From contig JAFKFI010000086.1 in NCBI GenBank assembly GCA_017307285.1, forward strand, positions 1 to 37,150: a stretch of DNA of 37,150 nucleotides. The letters are read 5' to 3'. Below are positions 15,741 to 23,840 of the stretch, in pieces. Position numbers and translations under genes: made by a program. The notes beneath the pieces were generated by a model. That model did no database searches. It was not told where the DNA came from and saw only the letters and a program-made list of their open reading frames with translations. Each line of letters begins with the position of its first letter. Position 1 is the stretch's first letter. Source of the DNA: Alphaproteobacteria bacterium. GTDB taxonomy: Bacteria > Pseudomonadota > Alphaproteobacteria > Acetobacterales > Acetobacteraceae.

Positions 15741-15816
15741 CCCTCACCCAACCCTCTCCCAGAGAGAGAGGGCTTCTCTCCTCCCTCTCCCTGTGGGAGA
15801 GGGTCGGGGTGAGGGA
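15741..15816. repeat. CCCTCTCCC/GGGAGAGGG dispersed palindrome, copy 1
   Basis: A 76-base element with imperfect long-range symmetry: CCCTCACCC then CCCTCTCCC on one side, GGGAGAGGG then GGGGTGAGGG on the other. A second internal hairpin is CCTCTCCC-tgt-GGGAGAGG. It lies between the DUF305 gene (stop 15827) and the TrmJ-type gene. A related element is at the right edge of the window. Such elements are a common extragenic repeat in GC-rich proteobacteria. Confidence 0.75.
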
Positions 15817-15826
15817 AAGCAGTCGA

Positions 15827-16186
15827 TCATTCCGCGTGCTTCTGCCCGCGCTTGGACTGCCAGCGGCGCATCTGCCTGATCTCCTGCTCCTGCGCAGCAA
15901 CCACCGCGTGAGCCAGCCGCCGAATCTCGGGATCCTTGCCGTATTTCAGTTCGACCCGCGCCATATCGATGGCACCCTGATGGTGCGGGATCATGCCGGC
16001 GACGAAATCGGCGTCGGCGTCGCCGGTGTAGTGCACGTCCATCATCGCCGCGTGCATCTTCTCCATCGCCTGCTGCATCTCCCGCGCCGACGGTGCATCG
16101 GCCGCCGCCCCGCCATGCTGCATGGTCTGCGCTAGGACGGGTGCGGCAAACAGCAGCGCGGCGGCGACGAGGGGAACGGATCGCAT
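15827..16186 (-). CDS. DUF305 domain secreted protein
   Basis: A 119-residue protein with a Sec signal peptide ([20 protein letters not shown]) and one DUF305 domain. The family hallmark [20 protein letters not shown] is present, with its paired histidines, and a second Met/His-rich block [12 protein letters not shown] precedes it. DUF305 proteins have a ferritin-like four-helix shape and several bind copper or silver in the periplasm. The metal role here is inferred from the family. Start is ATG at 16186 with AGGAGA just upstream. It begins 13 bases after the cysS stop on the same strand, so it is likely translated from the same mRNA, an unusual pairing with no clear functional link. Confidence 0.85.
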   Translation of the reverse strand: MRSVPLVAAALLFAAPVLAQTMQHGGAAADAPSAREMQQAMEKMHAAMMDVHYTGDADADFVAGMIPHHQGAIDMARVELKYGKDPEIRRLAHAVVAAQEQEIRQMRRWQSKRGQKHAE

Positions 16187-16199
16187 GATGTCTCCTGAT

Positions 16200-17549
16200 C
16201 TAGGAAGCCCGCCGCCAGGTGGTGGTCCCGCCCGGCCCGTCCTCCAGCACGATGCCCTTGGCCGCCAGCTCCGCCCGGATGGCATCGGCCCGGGCAAAGT
16301 CGCGCGCCTTCCGCGCGGCCAGGCGGGCGGCGATGGCCGCGTCGATCTCGGCGCCATCCGCGCCGCCGCGAAACCACGCCGCCGGATCGGCGCCGAGCAA
16401 CCCGAGCAGCAAGCCCGATGCCCGCAATCCCGCTGCCGCGTCAGCCTCGCCCGCGAGTGCCGCGTCAGCCAGCGCGTGCAGCGCCGCGAGCGCCAGCGGC
16501 GTGTTCATATCGTCGCACAGCGCCCCCATGACGGGCTCTGGTACCGCGCCCGCGACCGCATCGGGATGCCGCTCCAGCGCACGATAGAACCGGTCGAGCT
16601 CCTTGCGTGCCTCGGCCAGCGCAACGTCGGAAAAATCCAGCTCGGCGCGATACTGCGCGCGCAGCAACAGCAGCCGCACCGCCTCCGCTGGCGCGCGATC
16701 GAGCACATCGCGAATGGTGAAGAAATTGCCGAGGCTCTTCGACATCTTCTCGCCGTTCACCAGCAGCATCCCGTTATGCAGCCACATCCGCGCGAAATGG
16801 CTGCCCGGAAACGCGCACAAGCTCTGCGCCGCCTCGTTCTCGTGATGCGGGAAGATCAGGTCGCGCCCGCCGCCGTGAATGTCGAAGGTCTCGCCGAGAT
16901 AGCGCCATGACATCGCCGAGCACTCGATATGCCAGCCCGGCCGCCCGCGCCCCCACGGGCTGTCCCAGCCCGGCTGATCTGGCGTCGAGGGCTTCCACAG
17001 CACGAAATCGCCCGCATCGCGCTTGTAGGGAGCAACGTCGATGCGCGCCCCGGCCAGCAACTCGTCCGGGCTGCGCCCCGACAGCCGGCCGTACTCGGAA
17101 AAACTCGCCACCGCGAACAGCACGTGCCCCTCGGCGGCATAGGCGTGGCCGGAGGCGATCAGCCGCTCGATCACCTCGATCATCTCCGGCACGTGTCCGG
17201 TGGCGCGCGGCTCTACATCCGGCGGCAGCACACCGAGCGCGGCCATGTCGGCATGGAAATCCGCCGTGGTGCGCGCGGTGATCGCGCCGATCGGCTCGCC
17301 GCTCTCAGCCGCCCGCGTGTTTATCTTGTCATCGATGTCGGTGATGTTGCGCACGTAGGTAACGCGCGGATAGAGCGCCCGCAGCAGCCGCGCCAGCACG
17401 TCGAACACCACCATCGCCCGCGCGTTGCCGAGATGCGCGAGATCGTAGACCGTCGGCCCGCAGACGTACATCCGCACATGGGAAGGGTCGAGCGGCGTGA
17501 ACCGCTCCTTCCGGCGGCTCAGGCTGTTGGTGAGGAATAGCTCCGGCAT
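16200..17549 (-). CDS. cysS: Cysteinyl-tRNA synthetase
   Basis: A 449-residue class I aminoacyl-tRNA synthetase that attaches cysteine to tRNA-Cys. Cys30 in [18 protein letters not shown] is a zinc ligand, and HLGN is the HIGH motif. WHIECSAM (Cys ligand) and [11 protein letters not shown] (His and Glu ligands) complete the zinc site, and [11 protein letters not shown] is the KMSKS loop. The C-terminal region, with the short anticodon-binding part, ends RRAS. Length and motifs are normal. The start is ATG at 17549 (MPELFLTNS). It is divergent from the dioxygenase gene, with 128 bases between them. Confidence 0.96.
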   Translation of the reverse strand: MPELFLTNSLSRRKERFTPLDPSHVRMYVCGPTVYDLAHLGNARAMVVFDVLARLLRALYPRVTYVRNITDIDDKINTRAAESGEPIGAITARTTADFHADMAALGVLPPDVEPRATGHVPEMIEVIERLIASGHAYAAEGHVLFAVASFSEYGRLSGRSPDELLAGARIDVAPYKRDAGDFVLWKPSTPDQPGWDSPWGRGRPGWHIECSAMSWRYLGETFDIHGGGRDLIFPHHENEAAQSLCAFPGSHFARMWLHNGMLLVNGEKMSKSLGNFFTIRDVLDRAPAEAVRLLLLRAQYRAELDFSDVALAEARKELDRFYRALERHPDAVAGAVPEPVMGALCDDMNTPLALAALHALADAALAGEADAAAGLRASGLLLGLLGADPAAWFRGGADGAEIDAAIAARLAARKARDFARADAIRAELAAKGIVLEDGPGGTTTWRRAS

Positions 17550-17677
17550 CGGTTCCACGGCCCCTGGGCAAGCCCGCTTTCTCCGCCAAGCGGGCCGGCA
17601 AATCAACTTGGACCCGGCCGAGTTCCCGCCTCCGGCGAGTTCCGCTAGCCTTCCCTCAAAGCGGAGGAGAGCCGGAA

Positions 17678-18520
17678 ATGCGCAACACCCCCATCGAGGT
17701 CAGACCGATCGCCGGCGCATTGGGCGCCGAGATCCACGGCGTCTCGATCGCCGAGGAGCTGCCCGACGAGACCATCGCCGCGATCCGCCAAGCCCTGCTC
17801 GACCATCTCGTGATCTTCTTCCGCGACCAGACCCACCTGCCCAACGACCGCTTCCTCGCCTTCGCCAAGCGCTTCGGCCGGACCGTGGAATACCCCTTCG
17901 TCAAGGGCATCGAGGGTTTCCCCGAGATCATCACGGTCGCCAAGCTCGAGCATGAGAAGGTCAATTTCGGCGGCGTCTGGCACTCCGACACGACCTATTT
18001 GGAAGAACCCCCGCTCGGCACCCTGCTCGCCGCCCGCGAGCTGCCGCCCTATGGCGGCGATACGCTGTTCGCCAACCAGTATCTCGCCTACGAGACGCTA
18101 TCGCCCGCGATGCGGCACATGCTGGACGGCCTGCGCGGTGTGAGCGATTCCGCCAAGGCCGACGTCACCCGCACCCGCGAGGACCGGGTGAAGTCCGACG
18201 GCACCGAGGCGGCGAAGCGCACGCTGCACGCCGAGCACCCGGTGGTCCGCACCCATCCCGAGACCGGCCGCCGCGGCCTCTACGTAAACACCGCCCACAC
18301 CACCCGCTTCGTCGACATGACGGGGGAGGAGCGCGCCGGCCTGCTCGGCTTCCTGTTCGCCCACCAGACCCGCCCGGAGTTCACCTGCCGCTTCCGCTGG
18401 GCACCCGGCTCGGTCGCCTTCTGGGACAATCGCTGCGCCCTGCACAACCCGGTGAACGACTATCACGGCTTCCGCCGCGTCATGAACCGGATCACCTTGG
18501 CGGGCGACCGGCCAAATTGA
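17678..18520 (+). CDS. TauD/TfdA family Fe(II)/2-oxoglutarate dioxygenase
   Basis: A 280-residue non-haem iron dioxygenase. His102 and Asp104 (WHSDTTY) are the first two iron ligands and His256 ([11 protein letters not shown]) is the third. Arg267 in FRRVMNR is in the place that binds 2-oxoglutarate. TauD releases sulfite from taurine and TfdA cleaves 2,4-D ethers; this protein shares the fold and ligands, but its substrate is open. No sulfur-transport genes are near. The start is ATG at 17678, with GCGGAGGAGAG closely upstream. The stop is only 3 bases from the stop of the convergent Hint-domain gene. Confidence 0.88.
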   Translation: MRNTPIEVRPIAGALGAEIHGVSIAEELPDETIAAIRQALLDHLVIFFRDQTHLPNDRFLAFAKRFGRTVEYPFVKGIEGFPEIITVAKLEHEKVNFGGVWHSDTTYLEEPPLGTLLAARELPPYGGDTLFANQYLAYETLSPAMRHMLDGLRGVSDSAKADVTRTREDRVKSDGTEAAKRTLHAEHPVVRTHPETGRRGLYVNTAHTTRFVDMTGEERAGLLGFLFAHQTRPEFTCRFRWAPGSVAFWDNRCALHNPVNDYHGFRRVMNRITLAGDRPN

Positions 18521-18523
18521 GGC

Positions 18524-20011
18524 TCAGGCGGCGCGGCTCACGCGCGGCTCGGCGTGGTCCGCGAGAGGGTAGGCCGCAGGATTGCAGAGCAAGCGAAGCA
18601 GCGCCGGAGCCTCGGTATCGGGCAACGGCAACGCGGCGTCGCCATTGGTCCAGCGCCACGGCCCGGCCGCGTCGCCCTCCGCCTCCCACCATCCCTCCGC
18701 GAGCGACGGGTCATCCGGCGCGATACCACCGTGCTCGCCGCCGGCCTGCCAGGCGATCCGCCGCACCATGACGCCAAGCCGCCGCCGGTCGTCGATCCAC
18801 GGGGCGGTGTCGCATGGCGCGGCGGCACGCGAGAGCAGGCGCACCTCGCCGTGTCCGCCCGGCAGAGCAAACACGTATTCGCCGCTCTGGACCGATACTG
18901 GCCGAATCTCGCGCCCGTCCATGACGATGCGGAGATCGGGGTCACTCCTCGTTGCAAACGCCGGCAAGGCGTATCCGAACTCGCCTGCACGATCGGCCAG
19001 CCGGCCCCACACCGGCCGCACGCGCGTCGCATCCACCGCGAACGGCGCACAGGAATCTCGTTCCCGGATCGCCTGCCCCTCATGCGACAGGAAATCCGGA
19101 TGCAGCACGAGCGGCACCCCGGCATTGTCGAACATGCCGCGATTACCGGTATCGAGGTAGCTCTCGCTCGCCGCACCCTCTGCCAGCAGGATGCCGTGGC
19201 CCTCGAGTTCGACGTGGAAGTAATGCACCGCGGACAAGCGCGTCTCGCGCAGAATCGTCGCGCCGTTCACCAGCAGCCGCTCCGGGATCAGCAATCCATC
19301 GAGCAACATCGCATGATCGGGCGAGACCAGCAGGTCGCGCCTCGGCACATCGGGACCGAACGCCCCGCGTCGGATGCGGATCGGCGACGCGGCGGCGGGA
19401 TCGGGATGCCGCGTGAGATCGATCCGCCGCTCGCCGATCCACCGCACGGGAACCGCCACGCCGTCGGCCGTCAGCACCATGTCGCCCGCGCGCAAATCCT
19501 GCACCAGCGTTTCGCCAGAGGGCGTGGCGATGCGGGTGCCGTTGAGGAAACAGAGCGGGTTGAAACTGACGATCTCCTGAGGATTCAGCCCACCGAGTGA
19601 CGCGTGAGGAACATTGACTTCGGAGGTCCCGGCCGTCGTGCCGTCCGTCACCCAGACCCCTACCTGACGGTTCGCTCCCTGCCCCAGAAAATACGCTTCG
19701 TTCCCCGAGACCGTGAATGCGTGCGGGTTCAGCCCGGACCACGTGAGAGGGGGCGCGAATATTTCCGTGGTGCCCGCGGCCGTACCGTCAGTAATCCAGA
19801 GCCCTTCCTTGCCACGCGAATCATTGCCCGCGAACAGCAGTTTGGTGCCGAACAGCGTGAGGTCCGAGGGATTCAACTCACTGAAGGGACCATTGGATTC
19901 TTGGCCCGGAACGACGGGTTCCGAGGTGCCGGCGGCAGTCCCATCCGTAACCCAGACGCCATCCTTGTTGGCGTCGTCGAGTCCCTCAAACACCGCGCGT
20001 GTGCTGCTCAT
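18524..20011 (-). CDS. ELxxDGT-repeat protein with Hint (intein/hedgehog-type) domain
   Basis: A 495-residue protein. The N-terminal part has three repeats of the form [GV]-[LV]-W-[VI]-T-D-G-T-x-A-G-T at about residues 18-29, 69-80 and 118-129, spaced about 50 residues, a likely beta-propeller-like adhesion module. A Hint domain begins at Cys154 (PLCFLNGTRIATPSG) and continues QDLRAGDMVLTADG, LLVSPDHAMLLDG and YFHVELEGHGILLAEG. Cys154 and the histidines of SPDH and FH are in place for N-S acyl shift chemistry. No Sec signal peptide is seen; family members are often exported by type I systems. About 180 residues follow the Hint domain. Start ATG at 20011. Paired divergently with a TPR glycosyltransferase-like gene. 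Confidence 0.85.
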   Translation of the reverse strand: MSSTRAVFEGLDDANKDGVWVTDGTAAGTSEPVVPGQESNGPFSELNPSDLTLFGTKLLFAGNDSRGKEGLWITDGTAAGTTEIFAPPLTWSGLNPHAFTVSGNEAYFLGQGANRQVGVWVTDGTTAGTSEVNVPHASLGGLNPQEIVSFNPLCFLNGTRIATPSGETLVQDLRAGDMVLTADGVAVPVRWIGERRIDLTRHPDPAAASPIRIRRGAFGPDVPRRDLLVSPDHAMLLDGLLIPERLLVNGATILRETRLSAVHYFHVELEGHGILLAEGAASESYLDTGNRGMFDNAGVPLVLHPDFLSHEGQAIRERDSCAPFAVDATRVRPVWGRLADRAGEFGYALPAFATRSDPDLRIVMDGREIRPVSVQSGEYVFALPGGHGEVRLLSRAAAPCDTAPWIDDRRRLGVMVRRIAWQAGGEHGGIAPDDPSLAEGWWEAEGDAAGPWRWTNGDAALPLPDTEAPALLRLLCNPAAYPLADHAEPRVSRAA

Positions 20012-20080
20012 CGCTTATCACCCCCGGACAATCCGGTGTGCCGCGGACCGCGCCGCCTGCTCGGAGCAGCGCAGCTCGTA

Positions 20081-20166
20081 TGCGTCGCAAACGACGGTCG
20101 TTCTTTCGGCAGCATAGTTGCAGGCCAGCACGGCCGCTAGCATCATTCGTTTCTGGTGCGTCGCAA
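20081..20166. promoter_or_regulatory. Repeated palindrome and dyad in the divergent Hint/TPR-GT promoter region
   Basis: TGCGTCGCAA occurs exactly at 20081-20090 and again at 20157-20166; its core TGCG-T-CGCA is a perfect odd palindrome. Between them AACGAC (20090-20095) and GTCGTT (20097-20102) form a 6-bp dyad. A further dyad CCGGA-CAA-TCCGG lies at 20024-20036 near the Hint gene. They fill the space between two divergent genes and may be operators for joint control. Binding proteins are unknown. Confidence 0.4.
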
Positions 20167-20191
20167 GTCTGAGATGGCGGAGATTCCACCG

Positions 20192-21418
20192 ATGAGCGAT
20201 TTTGCTGCCGCTTCCAATTATCCGATAGGCGCGGTTTTACTTGCCTGCACGCAACAGTTGCTGAAACTTGATCGTCATGATCTCGCGGCGAAAGTGATGA
20301 CGCACCTCCTCGCGGAAAACGACAAGTCGGCAGACGCCCATAGCCTTCTTGCCAATATCCTCGACCAGCTCGGCCGATGGCCGGAAGCGCTGATTCACTG
20401 GCACCACGCCGCGCGGCTCGCTCCCCAGTCGCCCGTCGCCGCCTTCAACCTGTCGCTCGCACTCTTGCGCGCCGGCGATCACGAGCGCGGATCGCGGCTC
20501 TACGAGGCGCGCATCGACAAGCCGGACTGGACGGGCTTTTCCGCGCTGCCCAGTCGCGCAGCCGCGCGGGAGCGACTGCTCAAGCCGGGCGACCCGGTAG
20601 CCGGGCGCACGATCGTCGTTCTCGCCGAACAAGGCCTCGGCGACTGCATCATGTTCGCCCGCTACGTGCCGCGCCTGGCCGCGCGCGGCGCCCGCGTGCT
20701 GCTCGCCTGCAGCCCCGACCTGCATTCGATCTTCGCGCAAGTGCCGGGGATCGACCAGCTGCTGGCACCGCCGCCCGACCAGCCGCTCGCCAAGCTCAAT
20801 CTCGCGGCCCTGCAATACGACGCGTGGGTGCCGCTGCTCAGCCTGCCGTTGCACATGGAATCCGGCCAGTTCGAGCTCGTCGCGGACGGCCCCTATCTGT
20901 ATCCGGACCCGGCGCGCGTCGCCGATTGGCGCACGCGCTATGCGGCCCGCGGCGAGCCCGGCGCGCGGAAGATCGGGCTGGTCTGGCAGTCCAATCCGGC
21001 CGGAGGCGCCGCACTCGAGAAGTCGCTACGGCCGGAGGAACTCGCTCCGCTCCTGGCACTCGATGGCATCGACTGGATCGCGCTGCAGCCCGGCGATGCG
21101 GCGCGCGAGTTGGCGGCGGCCCATCCGAGGGTGATCGACCCCGCTCTGTCCAGCGGCGGCCTCGACGAGTTCGCCGCCGCCCTCGCGGCAACCGATCTTC
21201 TCGTCACTGTCGACACGATGGCGGTCCATCTCGCCGGCGCGATCGGGCATCCCGCCTGGCTCGCCACGCCGTTCAATCCGCACTGGTACTGGGGAACCGC
21301 CGGGACGACGACACCCTGGTACCCGACGCTGCGCCTATTCCGCCAAAAGATGCGCGGCGACTGGTTGCCGACGATGCGGGACATCGTCGAGCAACTACGA
21401 TTCCATCGGCATGGATAG
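20192..21418 (+). CDS. TPR protein with glycosyltransferase family 9-like C-terminal domain
   Basis: About 408 residues from the ATG at 20192, preceded by GGAG; earlier starts at 20156 (GTG) and 20174 (ATG) are possible. The N-terminal 110 residues form TPR helices (LDRHDLAAKVMTHLLAEND, ADAHSLLANILDQLGRWPEA, AFNLSLALLRAGDHERGSRL). The C-terminal domain has VVLAEQGLGDCIMFARYVP and IGLVWQSNPAGG, then LVTVDTMAVHLAGAIGHPAW, the heptosyltransferase-like GT9 pattern. Proteins with this order often occur near surface proteins or flagellin-glycosylation genes, so modification of the divergently encoded Hint protein is an attractive but untested idea. Confidence 0.8.
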   Translation: MSDFAAASNYPIGAVLLACTQQLLKLDRHDLAAKVMTHLLAENDKSADAHSLLANILDQLGRWPEALIHWHHAARLAPQSPVAAFNLSLALLRAGDHERGSRLYEARIDKPDWTGFSALPSRAAARERLLKPGDPVAGRTIVVLAEQGLGDCIMFARYVPRLAARGARVLLACSPDLHSIFAQVPGIDQLLAPPPDQPLAKLNLAALQYDAWVPLLSLPLHMESGQFELVADGPYLYPDPARVADWRTRYAARGEPGARKIGLVWQSNPAGGAALEKSLRPEELAPLLALDGIDWIALQPGDAARELAAAHPRVIDPALSSGGLDEFAAALAATDLLVTVDTMAVHLAGAIGHPAWLATPFNPHWYWGTAGTTTPWYPTLRLFRQKMRGDWLPTMRDIVEQLRFHRHG

Positions 21419-21439
21419 ATAGCCTCCCCAAGCTCAACC

Positions 21440-22102
21440 CTATGACGGCGATACGCGCCGGCTTCGTGCCGTCGCTTTCGGCGCCGGCGATAATTGCGCG
21501 ATGCCGCGACCGAGGGCGGCGGGGGCGACATCACCGAGCAAGGCCGACTGAACGACAAAGCCAAGGATGACCGCGAGCAAGGCTCTCGATACGTCATCCG
21601 GCGAGGCTTGCGGGTCGATCACCCCCGTCACGGCCCAGCTCCGGCCAACCTCCGCCAGATGATCGCGGAAAGCCGCATAGAATCCCCTCATCGTCGAACG
21701 CAGCTGCTCGTTTCGCTGCGCCTCGCTCCAACCGAGCAGGGCAAGCCGCTTGAGATCGAAGCCTTCGCGCGTCGTGAAGCGCTCGATCGCCGTTGCAACC
21801 TCGCCCAGCAGCTGTTCGGGCGGTGGCAGCGGGTCGCGCTTCAGAAGCGGGTCCAACAATTCCCGGATGCCGGACAACGAGACGGTCACGGCGGTGAAGA
21901 TCAGCGCCTCCTTGCTCGGGAAGTAGCTGTAGACCGCCCCCGCCGACAGCCCCGACGCCGTGATGATGTCGTCCATTGTGGTGGCGTGCAGCCCCTCGCA
22001 CTGAAAGCAGGACCAGGCGGCATTCAGGATCTGCTCGCGCCGCTCGGCGCGGCGCGCATCCCTGCCGCGCTGGCATCCGTTCTTCAAGCAAGTGGAGATC
22101 AA
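21440..22102 (-). CDS. TetR-family regulator, 5' end uncertain
   Basis: A TetR-type repressor of about 200 residues. The helix-turn-helix is RREQILNAAWSCFQCEG then TTMDDIITASGLSAGAVYSY and FPSKEALI. The C-terminal ligand domain runs to the stop at 21440. No ATG precedes the DNA-binding domain in frame. The only candidates are TTG codons (22102 and 22087) in sequence that on the other strand is the beginning of the lactonase-like gene. This suggests that the original start codon has been lost at a join near 22068-22074. If translated, the regulator would likely control a neighbour, but its usual divergent promoter is missing. Confidence 0.65.
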   Translation of the reverse strand: MISTCLKNGCQRGRDARRAERREQILNAAWSCFQCEGLHATTMDDIITASGLSAGAVYSYFPSKEALIFTAVTVSLSGIRELLDPLLKRDPLPPPEQLLGEVATAIERFTTREGFDLKRLALLGWSEAQRNEQLRSTMRGFYAAFRDHLAEVGRSWAVTGVIDPQASPDDVSRALLAVILGFVVQSALLGDVAPAALGRGIAQLSPAPKATARSRRVSPS

Positions 22103-22703
22103 GGTGGCACCGCTGGAGGAAGTCGGGCCGCGGCTTCACTCGATGGGCCTGGACACTGCACGGGACATTCAGGCCGTGATCCTCACGCATTGCCACCACG
22201 ACCACACGGGCGGGCTCGACCATTTCCCCCACACCAGGGTCATCGCCCCGCGCGAGAACTGGATGGTGTCCCGTGGGCGGCGCGGCATGTTGATGGGCTG
22301 CCTGCCGCAGCGCTGGCCGACCTGGCTTCGACCGGAACTCGTGACAATGGACGGGCCGCCGGTCGGCCCGTTCCCGGCATCCCATGCCATCACCGCGGAT
22401 GGGCGCATCCTGCTGGTTCCAACCCCAGGGCATGTCGACGGGCATGTTTCGGTGGTCGTCCGCGACAACGACATCACCTATCTGCTGGCCGGCGACGCGA
22501 CCTACAGCCAGCGCAATCTCGATGCCGAACTGACCGACGGCGTGACCAATGATCCCCGGACGGCGTCGGCCACGCTAAGGGCGATCAAATCCTTTGCCGC
22601 TGCGGAGCCCACCATCGTTCTCCCGGCGCACGACCCCGACGGCCCTGCCCGGCTTGCCGCTCGGGCGGTCTATTCACCAAGCGCGCTGGATCACCGCCGC
22701 TGA
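22092..22703 (+). pseudogene. AHL-lactonase-like metallo-beta-lactamase, N-terminus missing
   Basis: The frame from GTG 22092 encodes 203 residues: ILTHCHHDHTGGL (the H-x-H-x-D-H dinuclear zinc motif), then VPTPGHVDGHVS, LLAGDATYSQ and PAHDPD with the remaining His and Asp ligands. This matches N-acyl-homoserine-lactonase-type lactonases. These enzymes are usually about 250-280 residues and start with two beta strands and a D-T-G motif, all absent here. Homology resumes at WHPFFKQVEIKVAP, whose codons begin at about 22071, upstream of the GTG, and stops abruptly where the TetR coding sequence begins. The gene therefore looks 5'-truncated, by about 80 codons. The metal site is intact, but the fold is incomplete. 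Confidence 0.7.
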
Positions 22704-22735
22704 ACGCTTCCATCGACATTGCATGGAAATCAGGA

Positions 22736-23815
22736 ATGGCCGGATCGCTCATTCCGCGCTGGACTTGGATCGTACCCCTCGCTGGCGCGGCACTGCTTGG
22801 AGTTTCGCCGTTTCTCAATCATCCGGCAATCGCGGCAGCCGAGGGGGCTGGGCTGATTGCCTGCGTCCTCGCGGCCGTGCATCACGCCGAGGTTGTGGCC
22901 CATCGGGTCGGCGAACCCCTGGCACGGTGTTGCTGGCACTGGCCGTCACGGTCATCGAGGTCGGGCTAATCGTCTCGCTGATGTTAAGCGGGGGCGAAAC
23001 CACGGCGGCGCTGGCGCGCGATACCGTATTCGCCTCCATCATGATCATTCTGAACGGCATGGTGGGGCTATGCCTTCTGTGGGCGCGCTGCGGCATGGCG
23101 AGCAGTCGTTCAGCCTATATGGCGTCAACGCGACACTGGCGACGCTGGCCGCGATAAGCATGATCACGCTGGTCCTACCGAACACGACCACATCGGCGCC
23201 GGGCCCCAGCTACTCGACGAGCCAGCTCATCCTCGTCGCGGTCGCGGCGATCGTTCTCTACGGCGCGTTCATCGCGGTGCAGACAGCGCGCAAGCGCGAC
23301 TATTTCCTGCCGCCCGATGCGCTGGCCGAGCACACCGAAGACCGCGCGATGCCGGTAAGCAGCCTCGCAGCGCACATCAGCGCTATCCTTCTGATCGTCT
23401 GCCTTGGTGCGGTGATCCTGCTCGCCAAACGCTTTGCTCCGGTCAGCGAAAGGCGGTCGACAGTGTTCGGGCTCCGAAAGCGATCGTTGGGGTGACCGTC
23501 GCGATGATCGTGCTGCTACCCGAGAGCATCGCCGCGCTGAACGCTGCGCGCCGCAACCGACCGCAGACGAGCCTCAACCTGGCACTCGGTTCGGCAATGG
23601 CGTCGATCGGGCTGACAATCCCGGCGGTTGCAGCGGTTTCGATCGCCACCGGCTGGCCGCTCATCCTGGGCCTCGATATGAAGGGTTGCCTGCTGCTCGG
23701 GCTGTCGCTGCTAGTCGTGACGCTGTCCCTCGGCACCGGCAGAACAATCGGACTGCAGGGACTGGTCCATCTCGTACTTTTCGCCGTCTACCTGTTTACA
23801 ACGATTGTGCCATGA
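22736..23815 (+). pseudogene. chaA: chaA-type calcium/proton antiporter, broken by three frameshifts
   Basis: Read across three frame changes, the region gives a complete ChaA-like cation/proton antiporter of about 360 residues: VHHAEVVAHRVGEPL, LALAVTVIEVGLIVSLMLSGG, ARDTVFASIMIILNGMVGL, and LPESIAALNAARRNRPQTSL with LNLALGSAMASIGLTIPAVA, ending LFAVYLFTTIVP. Each block matches the E. coli ChaA sequence as I recall it. The breaks lie at G-runs at 22921-22922 and 23081-23083 and an A-run at 23450-23452; adding one base to each restores the frame. All three are contractions of one base. The gene follows the lactonase fragment by 32 bases. It is either a true pseudogene or a sequence with homopolymer errors. 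Confidence 0.8.
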
Positions 23816-23840
23816 CAACGACTCCGGGCAGGGGCAGTGC

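Noticed and set aside
22921-23452. Programmed frameshifting in the chaA-like gene
   Set aside because: Three shifts, no slippery heptamer and no pseudoknot seen; an error or pseudogene is simpler.
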